Positions 1-6,400 of a stretch of DNA of 11,831 nt are shown here, piece after piece. Origin of the DNA: Pavlovales sp. CCMP2436 (taxonomy: Eukaryota; Haptophyta; Pavlovophyceae; Pavlovales); contig MU631678.1 in NCBI GenBank assembly GCA_026770615.1, forward strand, positions 144,725-156,555. The letters are read 5' to 3'. The notes beneath the pieces are model-generated. The model did no database searches and was not told the origin of the DNA. It saw only the letters and a program-made list of their open reading frames with translations. Position numbers and translations under genes: made by a program. Position 1 is the stretch's first letter, and every line of letters starts with the position of its first letter.

Positions 1-649
1 GGGTGCTGCCTACCCAACCTGCGCACATGTACAGCCGTGGGAGCTGTCGTGAACTGGGGGTGGTGGAGTTATAGGGCTAGGGTTCGGGCGAGCGGCGCCC
101 AGACGCAACGCGGTTATAAACAAATCTCAAAAAACAACAAACAAAAAGCAGCAAAAAGCGCTCGCGCCCCGATCGCCATTTTGCGCGTGCGGTCCGCTCC
201 GCCTGGAAAGCCGGGCTTCTCGCGTCGCCGATTCGCTACTGTCAGCAGCGTCTACCAATGCTGATATGCCACGCCTGTAGTGAACGCCGCCTGTCGCACA
301 CTGCTGAGCCGCTCATCAATATTTCTGTCGGAAAAGCGCATGCCGCATGCCTGCGTTTCTGAAGCATTGACTCGTCGGATCCGGACACGTGACTCGTTTC
401 TATTATTGTTATTATTTTTAAAAAATGCGAAGTGCCTTACGCGCTGCATGAACGTAAACCTGCGCGCCAGAAAACGGGTCCGGGTTGTACTCAGGCCTGG
501 AAACCTTAGGGGGCTTTTCGGTTACAGATTGGTCGGTAAGCAAATGGCAAGGCGGCTGATCTGTCCGCCGCACGGGTTGAGGGGCTGCAGGGCGAGGAGA
601 GCGAAGGGCTGCTCCCCGCCTGTGAACTGATCCCAAATTCAGCGCCGAT
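1..649. other. Gene-poor left flank, no supported gene
   Basis: I see no convincing gene here. The short open frames (for example 280-630 on plus and 418-684 on minus) overlap each other on opposite strands, have no recognisable domain and contain runs such as poly-Leu that come from an AT-rich patch near 400-425. An A-rich stretch at 118-160 (CAAAAAACAACAAACAAAAA and following) separates two GC-rich parts. No RNA gene was recognised. Confidence 0.5.
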
Positions 650-704
650 GTCTCACTTTTCCCAAAAAGTGGCATCGGTCTCACTTTTCCCCAAAATTGG
701 TATC
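650..704. repeat. Two near-identical 27-bp tandem direct repeats
   Basis: Copies lie at 650-676 and 678-704, one base apart. Both begin GTCTCACTTTTCCC and differ at only 3 of 27 positions. This could be a small tandem duplication or a pair of protein-binding sites near the end of a mobile element. I could not tie it to a known family. Confidence 0.75.
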
Positions 705-1060
705 AGTGGAAGAGACTGCAGGGATGAGGGCTGCGGGAGAAGTGGGGCTTGGGTGGCGGTTGGCTGCGACTTGCGTGTCGAGGGAAGGATGTGCCTGCGC
801 CCCCGCCTGCCCTTCGTGGGTCTGCGCCCCCGCTTCCCACGAGGTCGGAGTGAGCGAGGGTCAAGACGCTGGCGTGAGGCTCGCGCGGTTGGGGGCTGAG
901 GGCGAGACGGCCGGGATTGTCAGGTTGCAGGTTGGCGGCGTGCGTAAGCTGCGCCCCCAGCTTGCCCCTCGTGGGGCTATGATCGAGGTCCGCGGAGTTG
1001 ACGGGGCGGGATCGGGATAGTCGCGCCGGCGAACTCGTCGGGGAAGTGGGTTTTAAGACT
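705..1060. other. GC-rich stretch without a supported gene
   Basis: This is a GC-rich block with repeated CGCCCCC and GGGGGC-type words. A 107-codon plus-strand frame begins with GTG at 697, but its first ATG is later, it has no recognisable domain, and another frame is open over the same stretch. I treat it as noncoding or unknown. Confidence 0.4.
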
Positions 1061-1095
1061 TTTTAATCACATTTTTTTAAAAAAAATGATTAAAA
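1061..1095. repeat. Near-perfect AT palindrome
   Basis: TTTTAATCA at 1061-1069 is mirrored by TGATTAAAA at 1087-1095, with T7 and A8 runs pairing between them and one unpaired base. The hairpin or cruciform is almost complete, with about 17 bp on each side. It sits at the border from GC-rich to AT-rich sequence. It might be the centre of a foldback element or simple AT low complexity. Confidence 0.6.
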
Positions 1096-1399
1096 TTGAT
1101 TGAACCTCAACTAATTTCTGTACTTGGTGTCAGTTGAAATTTGGGTGTAGGGCATTTTGATCAAATTTGATTTATTTTAAAGAGAATTATTGGGGTAGCG
1201 GCTGGACCCTTCGAGTCGGGTTTCCAGGATTGTAGAGGTTACCATACCAAGTGCGATATGATTACGAGTTCGACTCACAGTGAAACACACTCACATTCTG
1301 ATTCTGAAATTGTTGGTTCATTAATACAGGCATTAAATCCTTGTTGGGTCCAGCAAACACATCCGCACTTTTGCGGGTCGCGCTAAGCGGGTAACTAAC
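1096..1399. other. AT-rich spacer, nothing supported
   Basis: There is no open frame of note. The word GTTCGACTC near 1268 fits an RNA polymerase III B-box, but no complete tRNA fold could be built (see rejected items). It may be noncoding or part of the flank of the inverted-repeat element that follows. Confidence 0.4.
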
Positions 1400-1830
1400 G
1401 GGTCAAAATCCGAATTAGTGGCCAGTCCGGGGGAAAATCGAAAAAAGTCCAGTGAAAATCCTCCGGAGCAAGTCAGGAACCGGAGGTGGTGCCGCGGAGT
1501 TTGTTGCAGATTCGTGAATGGGGCACCGCCCCATTCACAGCCCCATTCACGAATCTGCAACAAACTCCGCGGCACCACTTCGGGAACTATGACTTTCTTT
1601 TCGCTTCCGGACGCTGAGAATCGGAAATGTGATTTACACGAAGTATGTTGTCGACCCTAGAGGCACCTAGGAGGCACACGAGGTGGGCTCCGACCGTCGA
1701 GGAGGGCTCTATTCGACATCAACTATCGACACTTAGCGCGCAGGGGTGACCAATGTTTACTTCTTCATCCCGGCCACCACTTTTCCCCCTCCCCAGTGCG
1801 GAATTGCGCCACTAATTCGGATTTCGACCC
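1400..1830. mobile_element. Foldback/MITE-like element with nested inverted repeats
   Basis: The outer arms at 1400-1422 and 1808-1830 are inverted copies matching at 22 of 23 positions and contain ATCCGAATTAGT. Nested inside is a perfect 38-bp inverted repeat (1486-1523 and 1541-1578) around a 17-base spacer. The spacer carries another partial copy of the arm end (CCCCATTCAC). Similarity continues imperfectly for about 20 bp outside the 38-bp arms. No coding capacity was recognised inside. I could not find an unambiguous target-site duplication: TAACTAAC on the left and TAAGTACT on the right are only roughly alike. The structure is clear; classification as a transposon is inferred from nested terminal and subterminal inverted repeats. 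Confidence 0.6.
1486..1578. repeat. Perfect 38-bp inverted repeat (long hairpin)
   Basis: The left arm 1486-1523 starts GTGGTGCCGCGGAGTTTG and its exact reverse complement occupies 1541-1578. The spacer is 17 bases. Transcription through it would give a long perfect RNA stem, and in DNA it can extrude a cruciform. Perfect identity over 38 bp suggests recent formation, gene conversion between the arms, or selection. Confidence 0.95.
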
Positions 1831-2133
1831 TAAGTACTAACTACTTAACTTAGTAAGCTAGGCTGATTGTGGCCGTAAGGAATTTTTAATACAAAGACAA
1901 AAAAATTGAGAGTAAATTCATCTTACAAACTTGCATGTCACTAGTTAGTTAACTATCTTAAGCGGGTTATGCCTGCTTTGAGTTTATCATACCTAAAAGT
2001 AAACCAATGCTTAGTTACAGTTAATTAATTTAGGCCTTGGTAATTGGTTTTAATATTTAAATTTAATTCAAACTAGCTATAAACCACAATTTTATTTGTC
2101 AATATTATATTATATGTTTATTATTTGCTTGGC
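1831..2133. other. AT-rich 3' flank of the GAF gene, no gene
   Basis: This stretch is strongly AT-rich with many short palindromic words (for example TTAATTAATT and TAGTTAGTTAACTA). No frame of useful length is present. It most likely holds the downstream region and polyadenylation area of the minus-strand GAF gene. No specific signal can be assigned. Confidence 0.45.
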
Positions 2134-2204
2134 CGTCCTCCTATTATAAATATAATAAACTTGATGGAACCCGTCCTCTTATTATTCTATGATTATGCGT
2201 CCTC
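2134..2204. repeat. Short direct repeats CGTCCTCYTATTAT
   Basis: CGTCCTCCTATTAT at 2134-2147 recurs as CGTCCTCTTATTAT at 2172-2185 (one mismatch). A third core CGTCCTC lies at 2198-2204, directly beside the MITE insertion site. Spacing is 38 and 26 bases. They flank the ancestral stop codon of the GAF gene, so they may be 3' UTR elements on the minus strand. Confidence 0.55.
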
Positions 2205-2362
2205 AGACTCCGGCTCTTAGAAAAGGCGTAACGTACGGGGATTATCCGCGGTATCCGTGGGCCCCCGGGCTATGTGACAAGTTAGTTATATGTTAGTCAC
2301 ATAGGCGCCTCCGGCGGGGCCCCCGGGGGCCCTGCGGGGCTTTCTAAGAGCCGGCTCAGACT
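2202..2362. mobile_element. 145-bp MITE (probably hAT type) with 8-bp target duplication
   Basis: The element spans 2210-2354. Its ends are perfect 14-bp inverted repeats, CCGGCTCTTAGAAA at 2210-2223 and its reverse complement at 2341-2354. CTCAGACT stands immediately outside on both sides (2202-2209 and 2355-2362), an 8-bp target-site duplication. An 8-bp duplication with short terminal repeats is typical of hAT transposons; other superfamilies with 8-bp duplications cannot be excluded. Inside are a 9-bp stem (2270-2278 with 2296-2304, CTATGTGAC) and GC-rich palindromic words. It has no coding capacity of its own and depends on a transposase elsewhere. It lies inside the 3' end of the minus-strand GAF gene and supplies that gene's present stop codon. 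Confidence 0.88.
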
Positions 2363-3944
2363 CATCGTACACGCCGCTGTCGTCCTGCACGCCGCCATCG
2401 CCGGCGAGCAACTCGTCGAGCGCGTCCTCGCCCTTCGGCGATGCGGCGAGCGCGACAGCCGCTGGCATCGCCGCCGCTGGGGCCGCCGCTATCGACGCAG
2501 CCGCGAGCGGCGCGGCGCTGGGCTCGCCGTGTGGCGGCGCAGGCATCGCCACCGGGTTTGCCGCTACCGACGCAGCCGCGAGCGGCGCGGCGCTGGGCGG
2601 CTCGCCTGGCGGAGGCGCGGGCGGCGGCGCAGTTGGCGGCGGATCTGCCTCCTCCGATGCCGTGAGCGCCTGCCAGCGCTGAGCGCCGAGCTCCGCCTGG
2701 CACTTTTGCAGCTCGGCTTGCCGCGCGTCGTACAGCACAGTGAGCTGCAGCACCTCCTCGGCGCGCGCGTCGGCCACCTCGAGCGCCTTGCGCAGCTGCA
2801 CGCGCAAGGACGACATCTCCGCCGCCGCCCCCGCAGCCTTCGCCGTCGCGCCAGCCTCCACCGGCTGCGGCGGCGCGCTTCCAGCCGCGGCAGCTGCAGG
2901 CGCAGGCTGCGCAGCTGACGAGGTCCACACGAGGTCGGCCAACTGCGTTGCGTGCTGCAGGCGTTCCTCCTCAAGCGCCTGCGCGTGCTGCTCGCGGAGC
3001 AAGTCTAAGGCGCCAAGCGACGAGACCACGCGCCGAGGCGAGCGCGGCGCGTTCAGGCCGCCCTTTTTCAGCTGCGTGCCGGTCGCGGCGCTCGAGCCCG
3101 CACACTTCCTCTTGCTCGCATCAGCGGCCGCGGCGGTGCCCATTTCGCGCGCGCAGAGCGTGACCGCGTGCGCGATCAGCCGCGCCGCCTCGACGTCGCT
3201 GGCGGTCAGCTGCCGCCGCGACGGCGGGCTGAAGAGCTGCAGACAGCCGAAGCGCGCACCGTCAGCGGAGACCAGCGGCAGCGCGAGCACCAGGCCACCT
3301 CCAGAGTTCAGCGTGAGTGCGCGCCCGTCGGTGACGACACGGCGCGCAACGGCGCGCACGCCCGCCTCGGAGACGCCGGCAGAGGTCAGGTCGTAGGTGG
3401 CTGCGGCGCGCACGAGCTCCGTGCCGGCCACGCGGGCACCAGGCGGGTGCGCACCACCGGCGCTGCGCCCCGGCGCGCCGGCCAGGAGGTGGATCACGCC
3501 GCGCTGCAAGCGCAGAATTCGAGTGGCTGCCTGGACTAATAGCCCAAGCGCACGTGCCGAGTCGGCGGGGCTGGGCTCGAGCGGAGTCCAGTCGCCCAGC
3601 TTGGCCAGCGTCGCGACCAGCTCGGCCGGGTCGTCTGCGAGCTGCCGCCGCGCGCTCTGCTGCGCAGCGGCCTCGGCGGCCTCTTCCTCGGCGAAGAGGG
3701 AGCACAGTGGCACGGCGTGGAAAGACGAGCGTGCACGCGGGACGGCAGTCGTGGCCAGCGCGGGGGCGCGCGCGCCTCGCGCCTCCTCCCCGGCCCACGC
3801 GGGCAGTTCCCGCGCGCACGAGGCCTGCGCGTGCAGCCTCAGCTCGAGCTCAGCAGTGAGAGCGTCCACTTCGTAAATGCTCTGCGAGGACGCCAGACCA
3901 CTCTCGTCGGCTCCCGTGTACGAATCCGTGAACCAGGTGGACAT
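2286..3944 (-). CDS. GAF-domain protein with coiled coils and Ala/Pro-rich C-terminal region
   Basis: This is a single 552-codon frame starting at an ATG (3944) and is probably a genuine host gene. Residues 1-120 are acidic and Ala-rich. About 125-268 resemble a GAF fold, a small-ligand or redox sensing domain: helix with LVQAATRIL, strand GVIHLL, central VTDGRALTL, then GGLVLALPLVSADGARFGCL and a closing helix LTASDVEAARLIAHAV. Basic patches (KRK near 278, SPRR near 302) follow, then coiled-coil segments at about 312-337 and 376-432. Residues 435-500 are Pro/Ala repeats containing a tandem duplication (GEP(P)SAAPLAAAS). The last 22 residues are encoded by the inserted MITE. Before insertion the frame would have ended two codons after the target site (GAC GCA TAA). 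The GAF call rests on pattern only; no catalytic partner domain is seen. Role unknown, possibly signalling. Confidence 0.72.
   Translation of the reverse strand: MSTWFTDSYTGADESGLASSQSIYEVDALTAELELRLHAQASCARELPAWAGEEARGARAPALATTAVPRARSSFHAVPLCSLFAEEEAAEAAAQQSARRQLADDPAELVATLAKLGDWTPLEPSPADSARALGLLVQAATRILRLQRGVIHLLAGAPGRSAGGAHPPGARVAGTELVRAAATYDLTSAGVSEAGVRAVARRVVTDGRALTLNSGGGLVLALPLVSADGARFGCLQLFSPPSRRQLTASDVEAARLIAHAVTLCAREMGTAAAADASKRKCAGSSAATGTQLKKGGLNAPRSPRRVVSSLGALDLLREQHAQALEEERLQHATQLADLVWTSSAAQPAPAAAAAGSAPPQPVEAGATAKAAGAAAEMSSLRVQLRKALEVADARAEEVLQLTVLYDARQAELQKCQAELGAQRWQALTASEEADPPPTAPPPAPPPGEPPSAAPLAAASVAANPVAMPAPPHGEPSAAPLAAASIAAAPAAAMPAAVALAASPKGEDALDELLAGDGGVQDDSGVYDESEPALRKPRRAPGGPAGGAYVTNI
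2480..2606 (-). repeat. In-gene tandem duplication encoding GEPSAAPLAAAS
   Basis: Within the GAF gene, the stretch around 2480-2524 is repeated at about 2561-2606 with only a few changes. Both carry GACGCAGCCGCGAGCGGCGC. The protein reads the repeat units as roughly 24-27 residues of Ala/Pro-rich sequence. This is replication-slippage type low complexity in a disordered linker, so copy number probably varies between strains. Confidence 0.65.
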
Positions 3945-4440
3945 CGCTGCGGATGCGGGCGCGGTCGCGCGTGGTCGTGGAGTCGTTTTTCGTTGATCTA
4001 AATGTAGTTTTGCAACTGCCTTTTGTTGTCAGTTTTCCCGGATTGGCCGAGCCCAGATCCGAATTAGTCTACTGTCACGAGCTGTTACAAGGGGGCTGAG
4101 CGCCCCCTCGCACTGCAGATATCATGAAAGCCACCTCTCTCAACGCCTGGGGCGTTCGCGGGTGTGTTGAAGGGTCATACTAACTAACTAACACGAGTTG
4201 TTGCTCAAATCGTACTCGTTTTTCAGATCTGGGCGAGGATCTTTCGAGCTCAAATCCGAAACTCGTTTTCTCGGAGTTTCGTACTCCGAGAAAAAAAAAA
4301 GTCGTTTTTTTTTCTAAAAAAAGTACGCGCGCAGCGAGCTCGAGTAGTTAGGGCCGTGGGGCACGAAACTCCTCGCAGATCCGCGCCGCCCGAATTGTGA
4401 GTCTCGGTGGTTTTCGGTGGTTTTCCTGCAGGCGTGCTTA
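3945..4440. other. Upstream region of the GAF gene with hairpins and an inverted repeat
   Basis: There is no supported gene. The region contains the 5' flank of the minus-strand GAF gene. A 13-bp inverted repeat with one mismatch is present (GCCCAGATCCGAA at 4051-4063 and its complement at 4222-4234), possibly the ends of a degraded small element. A further ATCCGAATTAGT at 4057-4068 equals the word in both outer arms of the 1400-1830 element. GGGGGC/GCCCCC forms a small hairpin near 4091-4107. No TATA box was recognised. Confidence 0.45.
4266..4294. repeat. 12-bp perfect hairpin followed by A-run
   Basis: TTTTCTCGGAGT at 4266-4277 pairs exactly with 4283-4294 across a 5-base loop (TTCGT), and the right arm runs into a run of A. 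It looks like a bacterial terminator on the minus strand, but in this eukaryotic setting that reading is unlikely. A mobile-element end or chance structure is more probable. Confidence 0.7.
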
Positions 4441-4690
4441 GCCCTTGTGTGATTTGTGTGATTGTGTGTGTGTGTGGGTGTGTGGTTTTTGGGTGCATGG
4501 CGGATTTGTGTGTTCTTCTAAGGTTTGGTGGGTGTGTGTGGTCGTGGTCGTGGTGGAGTCGTGGTAGAGTGCGTGGTAGAGTGCATGGTGGAGTCGTGGT
4601 AGAGTGCATGACTGAGTGCATGACTGAGCGCGTGGTAGAGTGCATGGTGGAGCGTGTGATGGAGTGCGTGGTAGAGTGCATGGTGGAGCG
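4440..4690. repeat. TG-rich and 12-bp degenerate minisatellite
   Basis: From about 4447 the plus strand is TG-rich (GTGTGTGTGTG words). From about 4560 to 4690 it becomes a degenerate 12-bp tandem array with unit near GCRTGGTRGAGY (for example GCATGGTGGAGC, GCGTGGTAGAGT, GCATGACTGAGT), roughly ten copies. Because the period is a multiple of three, several frames stay open on both strands and translate to His/Ser/Thr- or Val/Glu/Cys/Met-rich repeats. I regard those frames as by-products, not genes. Confidence 0.75.
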
Positions 4691-4716
4691 CGTACACGAT
4701 CGTTGGTGACAAAAAA

Positions 4717-4851
4717 GTGCACATCGAGAACACGTCGCGGAAAGTGCACATCGAGAACACGTCGCGGAAAGTGCACATCGGGAACACGTCGCGGAAAGTG
4801 CACATCGAGAACACGTCGCGGAAAGTGCACATCGCGAACACACCGCGGTCG
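4717..4851. repeat. Five-copy 27-bp minisatellite
   Basis: Units lie at 4717-4743, 4744-4770, 4771-4797, 4798-4824 and a degenerate fifth at 4825-4851. Each starts GTGCACATCGAGAACACG, with one A-to-G change in the third. The first four are nearly identical, so amplification is recent. Units are directly adjacent, so this is not a CRISPR array. The 27-bp period keeps frames open on both strands (9-residue repeat VHIENTSRK on plus), but there is no other support for a protein. Confidence 0.93.
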
Positions 4852-5058
4852 TTCGAGATCGTCCAAGGTCATCGAGGGGAGCAGGTGGCCGGCCGCCGAG
4901 TCCCAGCGGTCCACCAAGCCATCAACGAACCGCCTTTGTCGCAACCCGTCCAGAGTCACTCACGCCAATTTTTTGCCGCCATCGTTGTTTTTTCAAAAAA
5001 AGGGGAGGGGGTTCGGAGTCCCATCATTTTTTCAATCTCGAAAACGCGCGTAGTCAAA

Positions 5059-5364
5059 TAAGATCGTTCACGGTTAAATGCACGATCGTAAATGAGCCCG
5101 GATGGCTTTTCTTGCTTCATCTTTTGTGACTTTATTTACATATACTTCTTTTATAGAGAGTTCTAAAAAATAATCTGAGAATTACAGAGAGATGGTTTTG
5201 CAAATGAAAAAAAAATATCGAAAACGTTTCTACATTGTCGGACGGCCCACATCGAAACAAGAGCGCACCTTGAAAAATGCACTGGTGAAAACTCCTTTTG
5301 GAGAGAGCGACAATGCCGTACGCGAATCATTTTGGATCGTGTGTTTTAACCGTGAATGTTCATA
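5059..5364. mobile_element. 302-bp TA-flanked MITE-like element (Tc1/mariner type)
   Basis: The element runs 5061-5362 and is bracketed by TA at 5059-5060 and 5363-5364. Its ends are inverted repeats of about 35 bp with identical blocks TTCACGGTTAAA, CACGATC and AAATGA in the same order, separated by a few changes and one indel. A TA duplication plus inverted ends suits the Tc1/mariner group. The interior is AT-rich and has no open frame of note, so it is non-autonomous. Its terminal sequence differs from that of the 10.2-kb element, so they are different families. Confidence 0.72.
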
Positions 5365-5632
5365 ATAGATCGAGTTAGACTCTACGGGAGGTCAGGTCAG
5401 GCCAGATCTCAAAATCGCTCGGTCGGCGTTTTTAGGCATCGTAGGATTTGGTCAGCGTTTTTTATCTCAAGCATATATATAGCAACCCTTCCAGCCATGC
5501 TCCAGCTGCGCACAGTCAAACCCAAACGAACTCGACATCCGCGCAAAGGGTGATGCAGTTTCGGCACTGTCGCACGGTGGTCTTCGGGAGGAGGTGACTC
5601 CCACAGGAAATCCGGCGGCCGCACCCCACCTC
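5365..5632. other. Spacer with a TATA-like word
   Basis: There is no supported gene. CATATATATAG near 5471-5481 resembles a TATA box on plus. An ATG about 15 bases downstream opens only an 18-codon frame. The stretch also contains the hairpin CCGAG-CCCCA-CTCGG just past its right end. No promoter can be assigned with confidence. Confidence 0.3.
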
Positions 5633-5890
5633 CTACCGGGGCCAATCCGAGCCCCACTCGGTATGATCATCCGAGGGTTGTACGCACATGATTACAGGCA
5701 CATCTGATCGAAAAAGAGAGATCACTCTCGAGTCAAAGTTGATGCAACTTGGAAAGCTATTGGTGTTCGTTGGTGAAAACATCGAGGGTTCGATCATCGA
5801 AGTATCGAGCATTTCTGAAAGCTTTCGAGCATGCTTGATAGTATGCTTGATATCACGCTTCTCACATTTGTACGTTGTGCACTTGAGCAT
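5633..5890 (-). CDS. Small unknown protein, 85 residues
   Basis: This frame begins with ATG at 5890, 24 bases beyond the stop of the preceding minus-strand frame. Composition is ordinary for a protein (Cys/Lys-rich N-terminus, MLKCTTYKCEKRD) and codons are less GC-rich than in the GAF gene. I recognise no family. The sequence just upstream (ATTATTTTTCCAG, ending near 5906 on minus) looks like a spliceosomal 3' acceptor, so this may be a downstream exon of a spliced gene. It could also be chance; the last residues overlap unrelated GC-rich sequence. Confidence 0.35.
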   Translation of the reverse strand: MLKCTTYKCEKRDIKHTIKHARKLSEMLDTSMIEPSMFSPTNTNSFPSCINFDSRVISLFRSDVPVIMCVQPSDDHTEWGSDWPR

Positions 5891-5914
5891 TGTGGTGTGA
5901 GCCTGGAAAAATAA

Positions 5915-6361
5915 TCAAAAAATAGCGCAGCACCGGTCATCATCATCATCGGCATCTGCGGCTTTACACTCTTCTTGGGGAAAAAGCAAGTCGGCATGCC
6001 GCTTTAAAAGAATCTTGTACTGTACTTCTTTGCATAAGAATCCACGCCTCCACACGCTGATAAAGTTGAAATTAACGGTGAAAAACAGACTCCGGTCGTG
6101 TGAGAACCCACCAGAAATGGATCCGTTGTTCATGCTCTTCACGTTGATTAGAAGCACGTCTCCCTCGGTTAACTTCATGTGGTTGATTAGCCTTGTGATC
6201 TCACCAAGCCTGCTCTCGAGTATTTGCGGGTAATTGGTCGCAGCATAAATTTTTTGCATTGTGCTTAATATTGTGCTTGTTGCATTGTAAAACATTTTAT
6301 TTGCTATTCTAGTTTTCGATGGAGTCTGGGTGTTGGTCTGGAAGAAACAGCGAGGAGCCAT
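5915..6361 (-). CDS. Unknown 148-residue protein with Asp-run and Cys-containing tail
   Basis: Starts at ATG 6361, 32 bases past the stop of the nuclease-like frame, with a second Met at residue 23. No family recognised. The middle part reads like a folded alpha/beta protein (LGEITRLINHMKLTEGDVLL, then RSLFFTVNFNFISVW). The C-terminus has a five-Asp run followed by RCCAIF. Formally C-A-I-F fits a CaaX prenylation box, though this may be accidental. The preceding frame also ends in a five-Asp run followed by a Cys-containing tail. An AT-rich TATATAG-GATAAAAATAAAA-like stretch upstream could be its promoter. Codon use is more AT-rich than in the GAF gene, consistent with a foreign origin. Confidence 0.5.
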   Translation of the reverse strand: MAPRCFFQTNTQTPSKTRIANKMFYNATSTILSTMQKIYAATNYPQILESRLGEITRLINHMKLTEGDVLLINVKSMNNGSISGGFSHDRSLFFTVNFNFISVWRRGFLCKEVQYKILLKRHADLLFPQEECKAADADDDDDRCCAIF

Positions 6362-6380
6362 GTCTCTCGGGTGCCAGTGG

Positions 6381-6400
6381 CTTTTATTTTTATCTATATA
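6381..6400 (-). promoter_or_regulatory. Possible TATA promoter for the 148-residue frame
   Basis: On minus, TATATAG (6400-6394) followed by ATAAAAATAAAAG lies about 33-40 bases before the ATG at 6361, a spacing suitable for a TATA element of a compact gene. The stop codon of the upstream nuclease-like frame (6396-6394) falls within the TATA word, so the two genes would be packed tightly. Only the word and spacing support this. Confidence 0.3.

Noticed and set aside
37..1020. Small plus and minus frames at the left edge
   Set aside because: Mostly GTG starts, mutual overlap on opposite strands, and no recognisable protein features.
1195..1290. tRNA or tRNA-derived SINE
   Set aside because: A B-box word GTTCGACTC and a loose A-box-like TAGCGGCTGG exist, but no acceptor stem or cloverleaf can be built and the A-box lacks key bases.
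2362..3876. Several 65-218 codon frames on both strands within the GAF gene
   Set aside because: They are Arg/Ala-rich shadows of the 552-codon gene created by its high GC third positions.
4717..4851. Possible CRISPR array
   Set aside because: Units are directly adjacent with no spacers, and the setting is eukaryotic.
4250..4959. Long minus-strand frames rich in His, Ser, Thr, Cys and Arg
   Set aside because: They are translations of the 12-bp and 27-bp tandem repeats, which keep any frame open. No non-repetitive domain is present.
5891..5990. Spliceosomal intron joining the 148- and 85-residue frames
   Set aside because: The acceptor-like TTATTTTTCCAG is good, but the only plausible donor (GTAAAG in GAGTGTAAAG) gives the wrong phase and a quick stop.
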